Assembly: GCF_932526225.1 (NCBI RefSeq)
Contig: NC_064039.1
Coordinates: 7,019,001-7,083,000, forward strand
Reading direction: 5' to 3'
Source of the DNA: Nematostella vectensis
Taxonomy: Eukaryota; Cnidaria; Anthozoa; Actiniaria; Edwardsiidae
Length of the DNA: 64,000 bases
Part shown: positions 36,612 to 50,000 of the stretch, piece after piece
Numbering within the stretch: the first letter of the stretch is position 1
Layout of the letters: every line of letters starts with the position of its first letter
Translations under genes and position numbers: made by a program
Notes under the pieces: model-generated
Databases searched by the model: none
Seen by the model: the letters and a program-made list of their open reading frames with translations, nothing else
What the model was told of the DNA's origin: nothing

Positions 36612-36800
36612 ATGAATCTTTTGCTCAACCCTATTCTCCGTTGTTTATTCAAGGCTATATTCCTTGCTCTCAGTTTTTCGGTCAAGTACATAATCTTAGC
36701 TCACCCTTGCCCCCTTTTGAAAACAACTGTCCTCCGTTTTCTCGGTCAATGCCATATTCCTAGCTCACCCTTGTTCTCCGATGGCCAAGTCTCCCTTTCT
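36612..36800 (+). repeat. diverged inverted copy of the 61-bp satellite edge
   Basis: TTCTCCGTTG, CAAGGCTATATTCCTTGCTC, CTCACCCTTG and TTCTCCG occur here in the order found in the reverse complement of 29740-29870. The two satellite blocks are therefore bracketed by inverted related arms about 6.8 kb apart. Confidence 0.7.
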
Positions 36801-37623
36801 TCTTGGAGCAAGAGTGAAAACAAAAAAACGCAACCCCGTTCCTCTTCTTAGCAGCATATGCCCAAACCTGGGGGTTACCCCTCACCCTTGAGAAACTGAC
36901 AATCGACTATCCAGCTTTGTAAATAGTATGTTTATTGTCAAATTTCGGCTGACGTCCAATTGAACATTGATATATGATGGATACATTAAGGCTAGGTAAG
37001 CCGTCAAACTAGGCTGGGTAAGCAATCAAACCAGGCTTGGTAAGCAATCAAACCAGGTTTCATTTCCAGCGAGGGCAGAAACAACCATCACCAACACTGG
37101 AAACTAACTTTTTGTCTGTTTTCCTCTTGTGCATGCATTATCATACTGTTCGAATACAAAAAGTCTCTGCATACATCACCGCCGGTTCCCTCTTTTTCTT
37201 TCCGTTAAAAAAAAGTATCAAAAACGTATAGTCATAGTTTTCTAATACTCATACCAAAGTCTGAATATGCCCATGCTACATTTATATATATATACATTCC
37301 TATATGTTCAATTACATAAAAAAGCTCCAAAAAATTTCAAGATATTGTAGAAGTATGAAACTCCATATGAAAACAGACGTACAAATGAGCAGGCGTGTGG
37401 CCATGTGGTCTTTTTGCTAGGAGAATCACCAAACCATAGACTCGAGTTTTTTTTTTCCGTATATTTTTTTCAAATTAGATAAGCTACTGTATTTATGCCA
37501 ATGCCTCGACAAATCCTGGCTCGCGCCCAATTGTGTACATTTTTATAATCTAGTGGGACTTCGAGTGAATTTTTTTTCTAAAAAGCAGTTCCCTGAAATT
37601 CCCTAACTCTAAGTACCCCTAGT
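36801..37623. other. intergenic 3' of hexokinase
   Basis: No gene recognised. A short direct repeat GGTAAGCAATCAAACCAGG, with variants, occurs about three times at 36990-37056. The remainder is AT-rich. Confidence 0.5.
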
Positions 37624-40600
37624 CTAGTGGGACTTCGTGTGCGCTGCAACTGCTGCAATCAAAGCAGCTCCCTTCCCTGATCCATCCTCAGACAGCATGA
37701 GCTTCAGGTGGCTGTCTGGCAAAAGTTCTTTTAGAGCTTCCTGCATGTAGGGCTTGAACTTGGGGTGCTTTTTGAACAAGGTACCATCTATAGCAATAGT
37801 GCTATTATATGCCTTTGTTTTCTGCAAAGGAGAACAATAATATTAGCATTGATTTTCTTAATTGATTCAAAATAACACAAACTGATAATCTTCTCAAGGA
37901 GAAGAAGGAAAAGAAATAATTCCCAAGCTACATGGATTGATTATCAGAAGTTATGATGAGATCTGTGAAACAGTATGTATCATATAGACACGAGGTCTAG
38001 GGGGCAGGGGAAGTTGCTACTGCCTTCACATGATTAAGCTGATTGCCTCCTCCTATGACTTTCTTGCTAACAAAAGTAACCAGTAATTTCTAATTCCGGA
38101 GTACAATGGGTAAAGTTATCCCCATATTTTGGGCTGGACAGAGTGCCTCCCACTCTTGCTTCTACTGTAAAGTGCTTGGTATTTTATAGGCCATGGCCAT
38201 GATCCCGAGCCTCACACCATAGAACCAGAGCCTGATACATATCCAGATTACTTTCATAAAAAGCTGAGTTCCTCAAGTTTGCAACCAGTTAAGCTAGGTG
38301 GCTTCTAAAAGGCCCACACAGCAAAGGCATGAAACATGGTTTGTTAGGCTAAATACTTAATCACAAAATTCCTTGTAATTTGGCTGAACTGTGCTTGTTA
38401 CATGCCCTTCATGTTTATTTAGATAACTAGGTCAAACTAATTCAAAGTTACGTTGTGTAATTAGTTGTAGTGATGGGTAAATCAAAACATGCCAAGGCGC
38501 CTAGACCCGTGTTTCATGATCCAAGTCAATTTTTTTTGTAATCTGAGCCCGAGCTTTTCCGGTCTTTTAACAACCGAGCCCAAGCTTTTTTTATTCCGAG
38601 CTTGTTTTCAGATGTCATAAACATCAGAAAAGTTAGAAGTTATAAGAATAAGTAGAGTTACTATATATTCTTGCTATACACTACGAAAAAGAAACCCGTA
38701 GCATGGTAACAACATAAAACGAATCATGTTTAAAAAAAATTTGAGACTACAAGATCGCGTTTAAAAATCCGAGACTCCAAGACCGTCATAGAAAAAGCAA
38801 GGCTCCAAGACCCCTTAAATTTGGGAAAAAAAACGAGACTTCCAGACTTGAATAAAAAACGCCTAGAAATTTCGAGGAACTAATCGCTACCCCTGTAATT
38901 GTAACTTGACCAAGTTTTTTGAGTACACATGGAGAGGGTGTTGCAAAACATGGCACAATTTAGCAATAATAAAGGGAATAATTTTTAATTTTAAAATTAA
39001 GTCTTTACAAAGAGAGTCTTAACAAACTCTTTTTTTCTGCAATTGCCACAGTGGGTCATGTAATTATCTGCTGTGTACCCAATAATACCTTGACGATGGT
39101 AGCAAGACCAGCTGAGGCCAGCCTGGCAGCTCTCTTAGACACTGCAGTGCAAATGTGCCTCAGGATTTCTTGGTCACGTGCAGTAGCCTTGACATCCAGT
39201 TCTTTTAGAACTTGTTGAAGCTTGTTTTCATCTCCACTGGAAAACAAAATTAACAAAAAATAAGCATAGTATAAGAAGAAATCACTAAAAGATGTATCGA
39301 TAGAATATTTGCAGACACAGTTTTCAAATAGGGGGTATCAAAATAGTTCATATATACGTATGTGAGAAATCAATAGAATTTAATAACACGTTTGTAATAT
39401 TCAGCATCTCCAGTGTAGAAGACAAAAGTTGCAGGTACGAGGAAGCAGGGGGAGGGGGTCTCTGCCACCCACGACAAGTCCAGCACTGGCATGATTGTAT
39501 TTTTGTAAGTGATTATCAGATCCTAAGTGACAATTACCTCTCAATATCTGACACAAACTTGGTGAGGAAACTCCCTTTTGTCTTTAACTTGTTTGAAGCA
39601 ATACCATTGAGTAAGAGACCTCTATGAATAAGATCCATACAGATATGACGAGCCAGCTCCCCAAGATACATACCAGATATCATCTTCTCAAACCTACAAA
39701 AAATTTTGGATGTTACAATACAAAGCAAACAATTTGTGATCTGTTAAAATTATTGCTGTGCTCTTCAGTAAAATCTCTGTGCACACTTGCTATGAGCTAT
39801 CCAAACCCTGTCAGTACAGTGCACAGGGCTGTAGCAGGCCTCGAAATATTGGGGGTGGGAGGGGGGGGGGGAACAATACAGAAATATTAAGAAAATATTG
39901 GGGGGCACAGCCATGCCCCTATTGGTCATTTCCTTATAATTTTCCAAAATATTTGGGGGCACATGCCACCAGTGCCCCACCCCCTGCTACGGCCCTGGTG
40001 CAACATTGGTAGCCTGGAGATAATGGCAAGGCTGAGGAAAACCCCAAGATTTGAAAGCACACAAACAAGACAACATATTGGACCAATTTTTGGTGAACAC
40101 AGGATGAAGGAGCCCCCAGTATTACTGGCTATACTGGTTACCTCAAGACCATTATTTAGAGTATGCAATAGTCAAGAATAACAGGAATAATTTAAGCCAT
40201 TGATGATTTTTAAACAGGTTTTAACTGTATGTCCATAACAACAAGGTCATTGCAATAGTGGGGTGTCTGTGTCAGGTAGGGGTTGACTGTATGTGCTTTC
40301 CCCCTTTTCTTCTCAGCTATTCATTAGCAGAGTTAAAAAGAGCTCACTTCCTGTCATGTGGAGATAAACTAAGGGATGCTCACACTTGCTGGCCTGGGTT
40401 GATGGACTCGACGTCGATCTTCTTGTCATGCTCTGTTATTATCCAGTTCAGCACACCACTGTCACCAAATGCTCCCCACTCGGTGTTAATGATCACTTCA
40501 TTACTGCACCCTCTCTCCTCATTCCATTTTTTCACATTGTCCAAGCTCTCCATGTAACATGCATTGGTTCCTGTGCCAAGGATTAATCCAGCAATCACAT

Positions 40601-43162
40601 TGCGATCATCAAAACCACATGCCATCATTGTACCAGTAGTATCATTGACTAGGGCAACCACATCTACACTATGGCTCTGCAAAACAAAAAGATTCATAAA
40701 TTGGTTAAAAGGACAACACAAGAAATGAATTATATATGATATTATAGAGAAATCTCACCCAACCACTTCTTTGTTTGTTTGTTTTTAAATGGAAAAGACT
40801 TAATAAAGAAAAAAATCCTTGACAGCTGAAGCCAAGACAAGTGCAAATTGAAAATATTCTTCACGGTGGAAACCAGCTTCTATTGACTACCGTGTATAGG
40901 AGCCTTAAAAATGCACCCCCTTCCAACCCAAAGCCAGACTATGGTACTGATAAATGTCAGACCATTGAAATCTGATACTTGATATCCTCGAAAAGGAAAT
41001 AAATGTTTATTGTCGGGCTGTATAATTCAGTGAAAAAACCTAGTGACCTGCTTATAACATTTTAACTGTTCCCCTTTCCACAGCCAAAACCAGAAATAAT
41101 AACCATCAATTATAGATGGCTCCTGCAATCTGATTTGAGTTTAATGTCCTTATGAAATTATCTGATTTGGGTATGATGAAATTATGCTTTGTGCATAGGA
41201 TTGGGCATTTTCCTAAAGCAATTAAGTATTTCTACACTCACATTCTTCCTGTGAAGAGCATCCTTCAGCAACCTGACCACATCTTCACCCTCAACTCCAC
41301 CCGCAGAAAACCCCTTGGTCCACCTTATCAACAGTCCTGATGTTAGACTAAGCTGTTGCACAGGGAATGAGAACGTAAACCCTAAGGGAAGAGTCTTGTC
41401 CTGTAGGGACTTCTTCTTGACAAACAGTGTAATACAGTCTGCAATATAGTCAAACAGAGTGATGGAATCACTTGTCATGAGTGTTTGATCAAGGGGAAAG
41501 ATCTCGCTCTCCATGTGAACTTTGCCATTTAGTACTTGAACAAGAAGAACTCTAAAGTTCGTGCCACCAAGGTCTAAGGCTAAAAAATCTCCTGATTCGG
41601 AACCATCTGGCATTCTGCGTACATATGTAGGAAGCATTTTAATTGGTGAGTTTTCCCTGGCTTTAGGGTCTGCTGAGAGTCCATTATCCATGTCTTCTTC
41701 TAAGAGCTTCATTACTTGCTCCAGGGATGATTTTGGCATGTCATATTGTTTAAGAATTTCTTGTGCCTGAAAAAAAGGAGACACATTAGTTTGTATTATA
41801 TACTAGTAATCATACAAAAAAACCATTGATTCAACTAATAATGACAGTGTTAATAACAGCACAATTATTCTGAGCAAAACTTGGAAGCCTATATACTAAT
41901 TGAGAACAAGGCCACTGTTAAGACAGTTTTACAGTCAAAATCTCAATGTCAGTGCATGACCTATGCATAGAAAAACCGTTCCATGCTTTCACATAATAAA
42001 AGGAGTCTTTCCCAAATTAAACACAGGTAGCAAAAGGTTTGTAGTATTTTAAACCCCCCAAAAAATAACCTCACCAACATCCTGCTTACCATTTTGAGTA
42101 ACTAGATAAACTCAAGTTTTGACTAAGGTTACTCTCATATAGATAAATATAGCAGTTGTTCAGAGTATAGGATAAGAAGTTTAGCGCAAGCAAACTTGAT
42201 TAGTTTGTGCTCAGCCACAGGATAATTATTCATATTGATAATTTGCATATTGTTTGTTCTACTCTTTCCACATCATGAATATGAATTTATGAATAATTAT
42301 AATAATTTTTCATTATAAAATTTTATAAAACAAGCACTAGCTAAATGAAAAGTTTTCTCACTTTTACATTTTTTATGTTGTACTATTAGGGAACCATCTG
42401 ATGGGAAAGTCCCTTAAAAACAATAAAAAAAATAAATGTTTAACAGATTATTCAGCAAATTTTAGCTTAGAATAACACCAGCACACTCTAATAATAAAAA
42501 AAACAAAACAAGATGACTGGCCATGAAAAAATTTAGCCAAAGATTACCTCCAAATTTGAAAAAAGTGGCTGAGCAAAAGCTTTGAAAAGCCCATTTTAAA
42601 TCATTCTGGTGACTCTAAAGAAGATCTCAAGCATCATCATCATCATTATGCACTAGTCATTTGAAACCCCCACGGTCCCGGGGATGTCAGGGGGGTAATG
42701 TGGGGGCTTGGAGCACTTTTGAACAAGAATCTGTACCGAGGGGGTGGGGGAATTTATAGTTTTTTTACTCTAAGACTTGACGCCACACTGAAGGTTTGGG
42801 GATAAGTGAATAGCGTCACAAATGTACTTTGCAAAAGTCATGTAGCAAGCAATTCCATGTACAGTATCAGCATGTGCCTAGCTGCAGAGCTGCTGCCGAG
42901 GGGTAGGGGCATTTGACTGCAGTTTTGTCCCAAGGAGGTGGGGGCTGTTGTTGTCTTTTTTCTACAGGGTCAAAGTCTACAGGGTCAAAGTTTTCAATTG
43001 ACTAGTGCATTAATCTATCACATCTTAGACGTCTCTAATCATATTGAAATTAAGTGAATTTGTTAATAACAAAAAGAGGCTAATACTCACAAATTCTTTA
43101 CTTCTGAATGTTATATTCAGAGTCTTGACGGCACCCGATAACAATGGAATCACACTGAACAT
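37624..43162 (-). CDS. hexokinase (single-domain, about 50 kDa)
   Basis: Six exons with closed phase: 43162-43091, 41766-41242, 40676-40384, 39693-39538, 39236-39089, 37821-37624, giving 463 residues. It phosphorylates hexoses with ATP, the first step of glycolysis. Motifs in order: [15 protein letters not shown] (phosphate loop), FTFSFPVQQ and RWTKGF (sugar binding), [12 protein letters not shown] with the catalytic Asp, [55 protein letters not shown] and [11 protein letters not shown] (adenosine region). The length equals one catalytic unit, like glucokinase or yeast hexokinase, not the tandem vertebrate HK1-3. Exon 1 encodes 24 hydrophobic or basic residues, possibly a membrane- or mitochondrion-directing leader. 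The exon 3 donor at 40384 is placed by phase; it recreates NPGQQVFEK. It is divergently paired with TAF5L. Confidence 0.95.
39824..39997. mobile_element. 174-bp MITE, CAGGGC termini, 5-bp TSD (GTGCA)
   Basis: CAGGGCTGTAGCAGG at the left pairs with the inverse of CCTGCTACGGCCCTG at the right. The direct repeat GTGCA lies at 39819-39823 and 39998-40002. It sits in a hexokinase intron. Confidence 0.88.
42649..43009. mobile_element. 361-bp MITE with TTA duplication
   Basis: TGCACTAGTCA at the left pairs with the inverse of TGACTAGTGCA at the right. TTA flanks both ends (42646-42648, 43010-43012). The interior is G-rich with poly-G/C tracts and no coding signal. It lies in hexokinase intron 1. 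Confidence 0.8.
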
Positions 43163-44001
43163 GATTAATCTAAAAATAAATAAAAAATCACATGTAAGAG
43201 GGGGATCAGCAAAGATAAAAACAAAGTTATGCTGAGAAATGCGAGATCAATTTTCGCACCTAAACCCCCGGTATTTATACAAATCAAAATAACAGAAAAG
43301 GTGAACAAAAAAGGAAGTCGATTAGATATCAATTATTTCAAGTCAAAGCATAGCAATGGCTAGACAGTCAGCGAGGGTATGTGGAAAATATAACAGCGAA
43401 CACAGATTTGGCATCGTACCAACTGCGTTGCACACTCGACTACACAATAGAATGATTAATTTTTCGTTTGAAAAAAGAAAAACAATGTATCAATTTGTGA
43501 TATACGTACTTTAAATTGAACCCTTGATTAACTGTCAATTCCAATATGCCGTTAAAGGCAGTTTTTTTTCAGTCAAATCCGGTAAAGCGTTTCGACACTA
43601 CAGTTAAATGTGTCGAATTTTGCAAGAGAAGTAATGTGAGCCTGAAAGTTCGACGTGGGAACTTGATAACACGTCTTCAGTCGATAACTACTCGTAAATT
43701 CTAGAAGCCCGGGGAATAACCTCATTCTCCTTGAAAATAACCATAAAAGTACAGCTGAATAAGGCAAATCTACTTTTTTTACAATAAATGTTTGAGAAAA
43801 TAGAAATTACTTCACTTTTGGCATTAGATATAAATTCCGAACAGAAACCGACAGATTTCGGGTCTGTATTGACTAAAGCCAACATCTGTCCGACATGGCA
43901 TTCAAAACAAAATGGCGGCAGAAGATGATCAAAGTTTTCTGTGCTGTATAATCTTACAGTTTTAGACTGTGTTATCTACGTTGTGACGAGTGTTACTGAA
44001 T
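43163..44001. promoter_or_regulatory. divergent promoter region, hexokinase / TAF5L
   Basis: 839 bp separate the two start codons on opposite strands. AAAATGGCGGCAG near 43909-43921, about 80-90 bp before the TAF5L start, matches the YY1 core often found at animal transcription starts. No TATA box is obvious in either direction. Confidence 0.5.
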
Positions 44002-47000
44002 ATGAATTCCCATGGGAAGCATCTTAAGTCTGATACAGTTCCAGCCTTACTAATGAATTTCCTCAAGAAAAGAAAATACGCAGATTCAGAAATCGCACAG
44101 ACGAAAGAGCATGCTTCAACACAACAGAAACTAGAGGATGTCGCTCTCCGAACTGCAGTAAACAACGAATGTGGTATTCCTAACATTTTATCACTAAGTG
44201 TCAATCATTTAGATTCCTCTACCTTCGATGAACAATTTGGAAACCTAAAGTCTTTTATACTAGGCGTCAACCCGGCATATAGGAGCGAACTTGCTAAGTT
44301 ATTGTTTCCTATGTTTGCTGTTTGTTATCTTGAGTTGATTGCAAAGGGACATTTAATTTCAGCTCAGAACTTCTTTTCGAAGTACAGTGGTGATTTGGCT
44401 TTAGAACACAAAGAGGACATTCAACATTTACAAGCAATCACGGATTCCGAGCGACTAAAATCTAGTGATATTGCTGCGAATTTTCGCCGAAGCAAATACG
44501 TGTTGAGACTGAGCAGTAAAGTGTTCACGTATTTCATGCAATATTTGAGAAGTAGTGATCGAGTCTTGTTGCTACAGCTTTTAAGCCGGAATTTCTCTAT
44601 TGAGATCTCAAACAGAAAACCGGGTCAGAGTACTAATGGTGATATTGGTGAGGAGGAAGTAGACGACAACACGTCACATGTGAAGTCTGCTAAGGATGTA
44701 AAACAAACTAAGATATCTGCTCAAAAAGAAGATGCCAGTCTTCTAGCATTAAAGAACAGTATTGCAAGAATCAGGGGTGGTCCGGCTTGCCTCCCCTCTG
44801 TCTGTCTATATACTTTCAATAATGCTTATCAAGGGTAAGGATTATCAGGATCTTACATAAAAGGCAGCAGTCTAGCAGTGGTACCTATAAGTTGCCAACC
44901 TCTATTGATAAAGCAAGATAAAATTGTTGCTTTTCACTAACATTATCTAGAACACCTTATGTCCTGGCCCTATCAGTAGAAGTATCACTGTACTTTAAAT
45001 AGAATTTGACCTATTTATTCATACTCAAAGTTGCCGGGACATGTACCTGAAATCTTTTGATAGGAAAACTTTTGAATGCTGTAAATCAGGCAAACAGTTG
45101 TAAAATGGAATGAAATCAGACACTGCCCTTTATGAAACTCACACATTTTACTGTCAAATCCATTGTATCGTGACCCGTGTTTTCAAAACACAATTTGTTT
45201 TGGTTTTATGTTCAGTAAAACCATTCTGAGCCAATCAGAGTCTCGCTTTGTGCACTTCCCTGGCTATCCTCTGGACGAAAACCAGACAGTGTTGTGACAG
45301 AAAGCGAGGCAACTGCACTAGGTGAGAGATGGCAAGAATCTGATTGGCTTAGAATAATTTGACTGGCAGAACAGTCAAAATCCCAAAAGACAAAAACAAA
45401 TCAATGTTTTGAAAATGTGGCATGGCAATACAACAGATTCGACAGTAACTACCCAAGAATCTTGTGGTTCCTGACTAACAGTTGAATCACTAAGTGAAAA
45501 AACATGTCCCAGCATGATTCAATGAACTCAACTAAACGGAGTTACAATAGGTGTTGCTTGTTCATGGATTGACATCAAAATAGAGAGATTGACCTGAAAC
45601 AGGTCCCAAATAGGTTCGCACATGTCTATAGCCTTATAGTCCCTTTCAGACCTTCTAACACAAACTTGAATATGTATTGTAAAAAAGGGGGAAAAGGCCT
45701 GTGTTTCTATTTAAAATTGTTTTCTGTCATTGAAGCCTTAGCTCAGTTGGTATATCACCTGATTCTACCCTGATCTGTGGAGGCTTTGAAGACTCATTCA
45801 TACAACTATGGAGTTTAACACCCAAGAAAATTGTCCAACCAATTGGCAAAATGACAGATGTCTCCAAGATTATCCTTTCTCCAGGTGGGATTTATTCTTT
45901 AGTCCTTACAACTAAGGCAGATTTTAATGGTAAATTTGACAGTTTAATTCATTTTTGGTTGAATTCTTTAGACATTATCCCAGAAAATCCTAGGATAGAG
46001 ACAACATCCCTAGGAACAGTCACTCTTCGTGGTCACTCTGGGCCTGTTTATGCTACTTGCTTTGGTTCTGAGGGCAAAATACTGTTATCGGCATCAGAAG
46101 ATACTACAGGTGAGGCTCAGCAAAAAAATTGCTTAGTACAGTATGGTGAAATGCCTTTGTATCAGTCATTTTTGCATTCAATTTTTAGTTTGTTGTGTTC
46201 TACCAATTAAAATCATGCCAACCCTAAGCAATCAATTTGAAATCGAATCAAAACTAGAGTAAATGATACCAAAAAATAATTTCTCACACAGAGTTAGTAT
46301 ATTCTTCCCCTGTCTAAAAGGGAAATACTACACAGTGAATGTCTCGGAGAGTTTTATCTGGTGTGATTCAGAGTAACGGCGAAGGAAATGTTTCTATTTC
46401 TTATTAACTCCACCCTATATAATTTCTGATGTTAATATCCGCAGAAAGAAGACACTAAGGCCCCCAAAAATGAATGGTTTAAGAATATGTCAATAAATTA
46501 TTAATTTAGTCCATTTATCGCTATTAGGTACTGCCTTAGACTAACCGGTTTACGAAAATAAGCAAAAAATGTACTTACAAATTATGTAGAGTCGTACGAT
46601 GTATACGTTATTCTCTTAATTCAAATAAATAGGCTTTCAATTCCCGTCTGATAAATAGCTGATGACTGTTATCTCAAATAAATACACTCGCTCTTCTAAG
46701 ACGAATAAGTCTTCTTTTCTTGTTGGTTCGTTTTATACGCTGTTTTAACTTCCGTTGCTGCCGAGGTAGTTCCTATTTGTGTGTATATATATTATATATG
46801 GGTGGCGTTACGTCACCATGATAACGTGATGGTCATATGGCAACCTATCGTGAAACACAACACGCTAACTCACAGACTCGCTCGGAATGCTTGCGTTTAG
46901 GGAGATGGCTAGACGCGAACTCTGGCCCGATTTAAGTCCCATGATGCGTAAGGCTTTAGGTAAAACGTTTGCCGTGCGGTAAGAGAGATTTCGCGAGTTA

Positions 47001-50000
47001 CTTGTGAAATAGGTATCACAACACCAGCTGAATTGTCCGAATTGCTAGAAAAATGAATGATTTATTTCATCAGAAAGGACTTATACAAGAAAAGCTAAAG
47101 TACTGTATAGATCTTGGTTATTATTATTGTCAAATAGAAACAAACCTAATGGTAGAATGTAGAGATCAAAGTTAAAATTCGTGTCAAAACGTGCCACTAG
47201 TCGTCATACATAATTCATTGGATCTCCACTCCGAGATTAACTATTGCCGAGGGCAGAGAGCGCGTAGATATTGCTAAGAGCAAGGGGACGCGCGTATTTT
47301 TGTTTAACACCAAAAAGCGTCCCGATCTTATTCTTTTATGCGTAGAATACAATGCCTACATCTACGCAACCCTTACACTAAATTCTGTCTACGACTTTTT
47401 AGACTTTTCTTGTCTGGTTTGCTGCATGCACGTCGCAAGACGTCGACGTTATTTTATTCTCGTTTCCCAACGTTTTCCTGATGCTAATATTGCCGAGTGT
47501 TTTTAGTTTGATTCTTTCGTGTTCCCGTGTAGTACGTGAAAGTCCTTGCTCACTTAGACTTAAAATCTTCATCCTCTCTTAATCCGGTTATCCGGTTTCC
47601 TTTCGTCCGGACCTGGGCTCTCTTTGCTATACACCCTTTTTTAATGCCACTTTCTCATAAATACAGAAACCTAAATATATCGATTGACTTGTCATATTGC
47701 ATTACGACATATGTGAGGTAGCGTGTGTTTATGTGAATTTTGTAGTAGGCTAAAAGTGCAGGATACTCACCGTCAGTCCTCGCTACTCTGAAACGGTCAG
47801 AGTTCGAACAGGAAGTTATACGGACAGGAAGGGATCGAGATGGGGCAATGGGATGGCTTCACTTGTTAAAGGAAGTCCCACTTCTACCAGTTGACTCATC
47901 GTTGTTCTGAATGGAGATGTAATCCGGTGTCAGTAGTGACACGGACGGGTCCACTCATCTGAAGGGCTCGTTGCTACCTTATGGACCCCCCTCCCCCTAA
48001 CACCATGAGGGAAAAGCTATTAAAAAAACATCTTATTGGTTTAAGGTACCTAAAAGACTGTGGAAGAGCCTCTAGTTTAATGGGGAGTCGGGGGAGAATC
48101 TTTCTTCGCGGTGGACAGGCCTTCCTTTGTCTCAAAGAAGCCTGCCTTATAACAGACAATAAAAAATGAAGCGATTTTTTTTTTGCAATTCCTGTTGGTA
48201 TTTCTTTAGACAGAATGATGGCTGATTGTCTTTGTCGATTAGGATTCTCCTACACGACTCGACCGCGAGGTCGAGCAAACATTATTCATTCATTCAGTTT
48301 TATTTTGCACTATTTGGAATAAGATAAAGAATATTTGGATACAGGTAGAAAAAAGGGGAAGTTAACTATTTACGGTACTTAAGAAGAAAAAAAAATTTAA
48401 GGTGCGCAGTGACCATAGAAGCATAAGCTTTCGAGATGGTCACTGCCACAGTCAGATTTCGAGGGTCTTACAGGATATTATTATAATATTATTATAATAT
48501 TATTTTACAATATATAATATATAAATAAACAAAATATAATATTTTAGAGTGAGGAAAAGTAAATCTGGCCAGGGTGGATCAATATTAATTCTGATTATTT
48601 AATAAATGCAATTTCAGTTGTTCTATGAAGGAATTGTAAGGTAAGGACTTAATGCAATTTGGTATTTTTTCCCAAAATCTAGAAGACATGGCTGTAAATT
48701 TAGTTAATCCATAATTGGTTTTGGAAGCTGGCCTAAAGAGATTGCCTTTGGAAGCATATCTGGTATTATGTGAGTGAACTTGAGTGGCAGGCAGGATTAG
48801 ATTACATAATGGCTTAGGCATAGTATCAGGAAAGTGTTGGAGCTTATAAACAAGAGATGATATCCTTAGATTATGTATGTTATCAAGATTCAGGATCCTA
48901 AGCAATTGGTAATAATTCGATGGACTTTCCCTTTGGGGAGCAAAGAAAATAGAGCGAATGCATTTATTCTGCTTCGTTTTGATAGGGCGAAGCCGTGTTT
49001 GGCTTGCCGAGCCCCAGCTCATTATACCATAAGAAATATATGGGTAAATTAAATTATAGTATAGTTGTGTTAAAGTAGTCAAGGGAAGAAAATAACGTAA
49101 CTTGGAAATGATTCCAAGATTTTTTGCGAGGCATTTATTAACATGATTTAGTTGTGAATTCCATTTGAGATGTTCATCAATAAAGACACCTAAGTATTTT
49201 ATGTTGTTAGTATTCTTTATACCATATGCTGTTAAGTCAATAGAAACACTTTTTCTGGGGGAGGTGACAGTGATATGATGCGTTTTCTTAAAATTAATGG
49301 ACAACTTGTTAGCGTTACAGTATTTGATGACATTGTCTAATTCACTATTAACAGTGGTTTCTAAATCTTTGGGGTTTTTTGAAGTATAAAATAGATTTGT
49401 ATCATCTGCAAATATTCTAAATTTCAGTTTCTTAGAAGAGTTGGGGAGATCATTAATATATAAGAGGAATAATAAGGGACCAAGGGTAGATCCTTGAGGA
49501 ACTCCGCAAGAGATTGGTAGCATAGATGATTCCGCATTGCCAATTTTGACAAACTGATGACGATTAGAGAGATAACTAGAAAACCATTTTGCGGGGGTTC
49601 CCCTGACTCCATATTTGTACATTTTAGCTAATAAGATGTCGTGGTTAATAGTATCAAATGCCTTTGAAAAATCTAAGAAAATAGCACATGTAGTCATACC
49701 TTGGTCAATAGAAGACTTGAGGGTCTCAACAGTTTCTAATATGGCATGTTCGGTTGAATGGCCTTTCCGAAATCCAAATTGAAATTCAAATAAAATTTTA
49801 TGTTTTTTAAGAAAAAAAACAGGGCGCTCGCGAAGGAGCTGTGAATGCTGACACGGGTTCACTCTCTTCACGACAGATAATACAAGTCACAGTTCTGCTA
49901 GACGTATGATCCCGAAAATAGCTTCGGCTACGAAGGAATTTCTAGTCTGCTAAGCAGCCGCTTTTAGTGTCACGCACACAAGGAATGTCTGGCACGATTC

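Noticed and set aside
45733-45800. tRNA-like A box (TTAGCTCAGTTGG) suggesting a tRNA gene
   Set aside because: There is no B box or cloverleaf, and the segment is the acceptor and start of TAF5L exon 2, which reads SVGISPDSTLICGGFEDS in phase.
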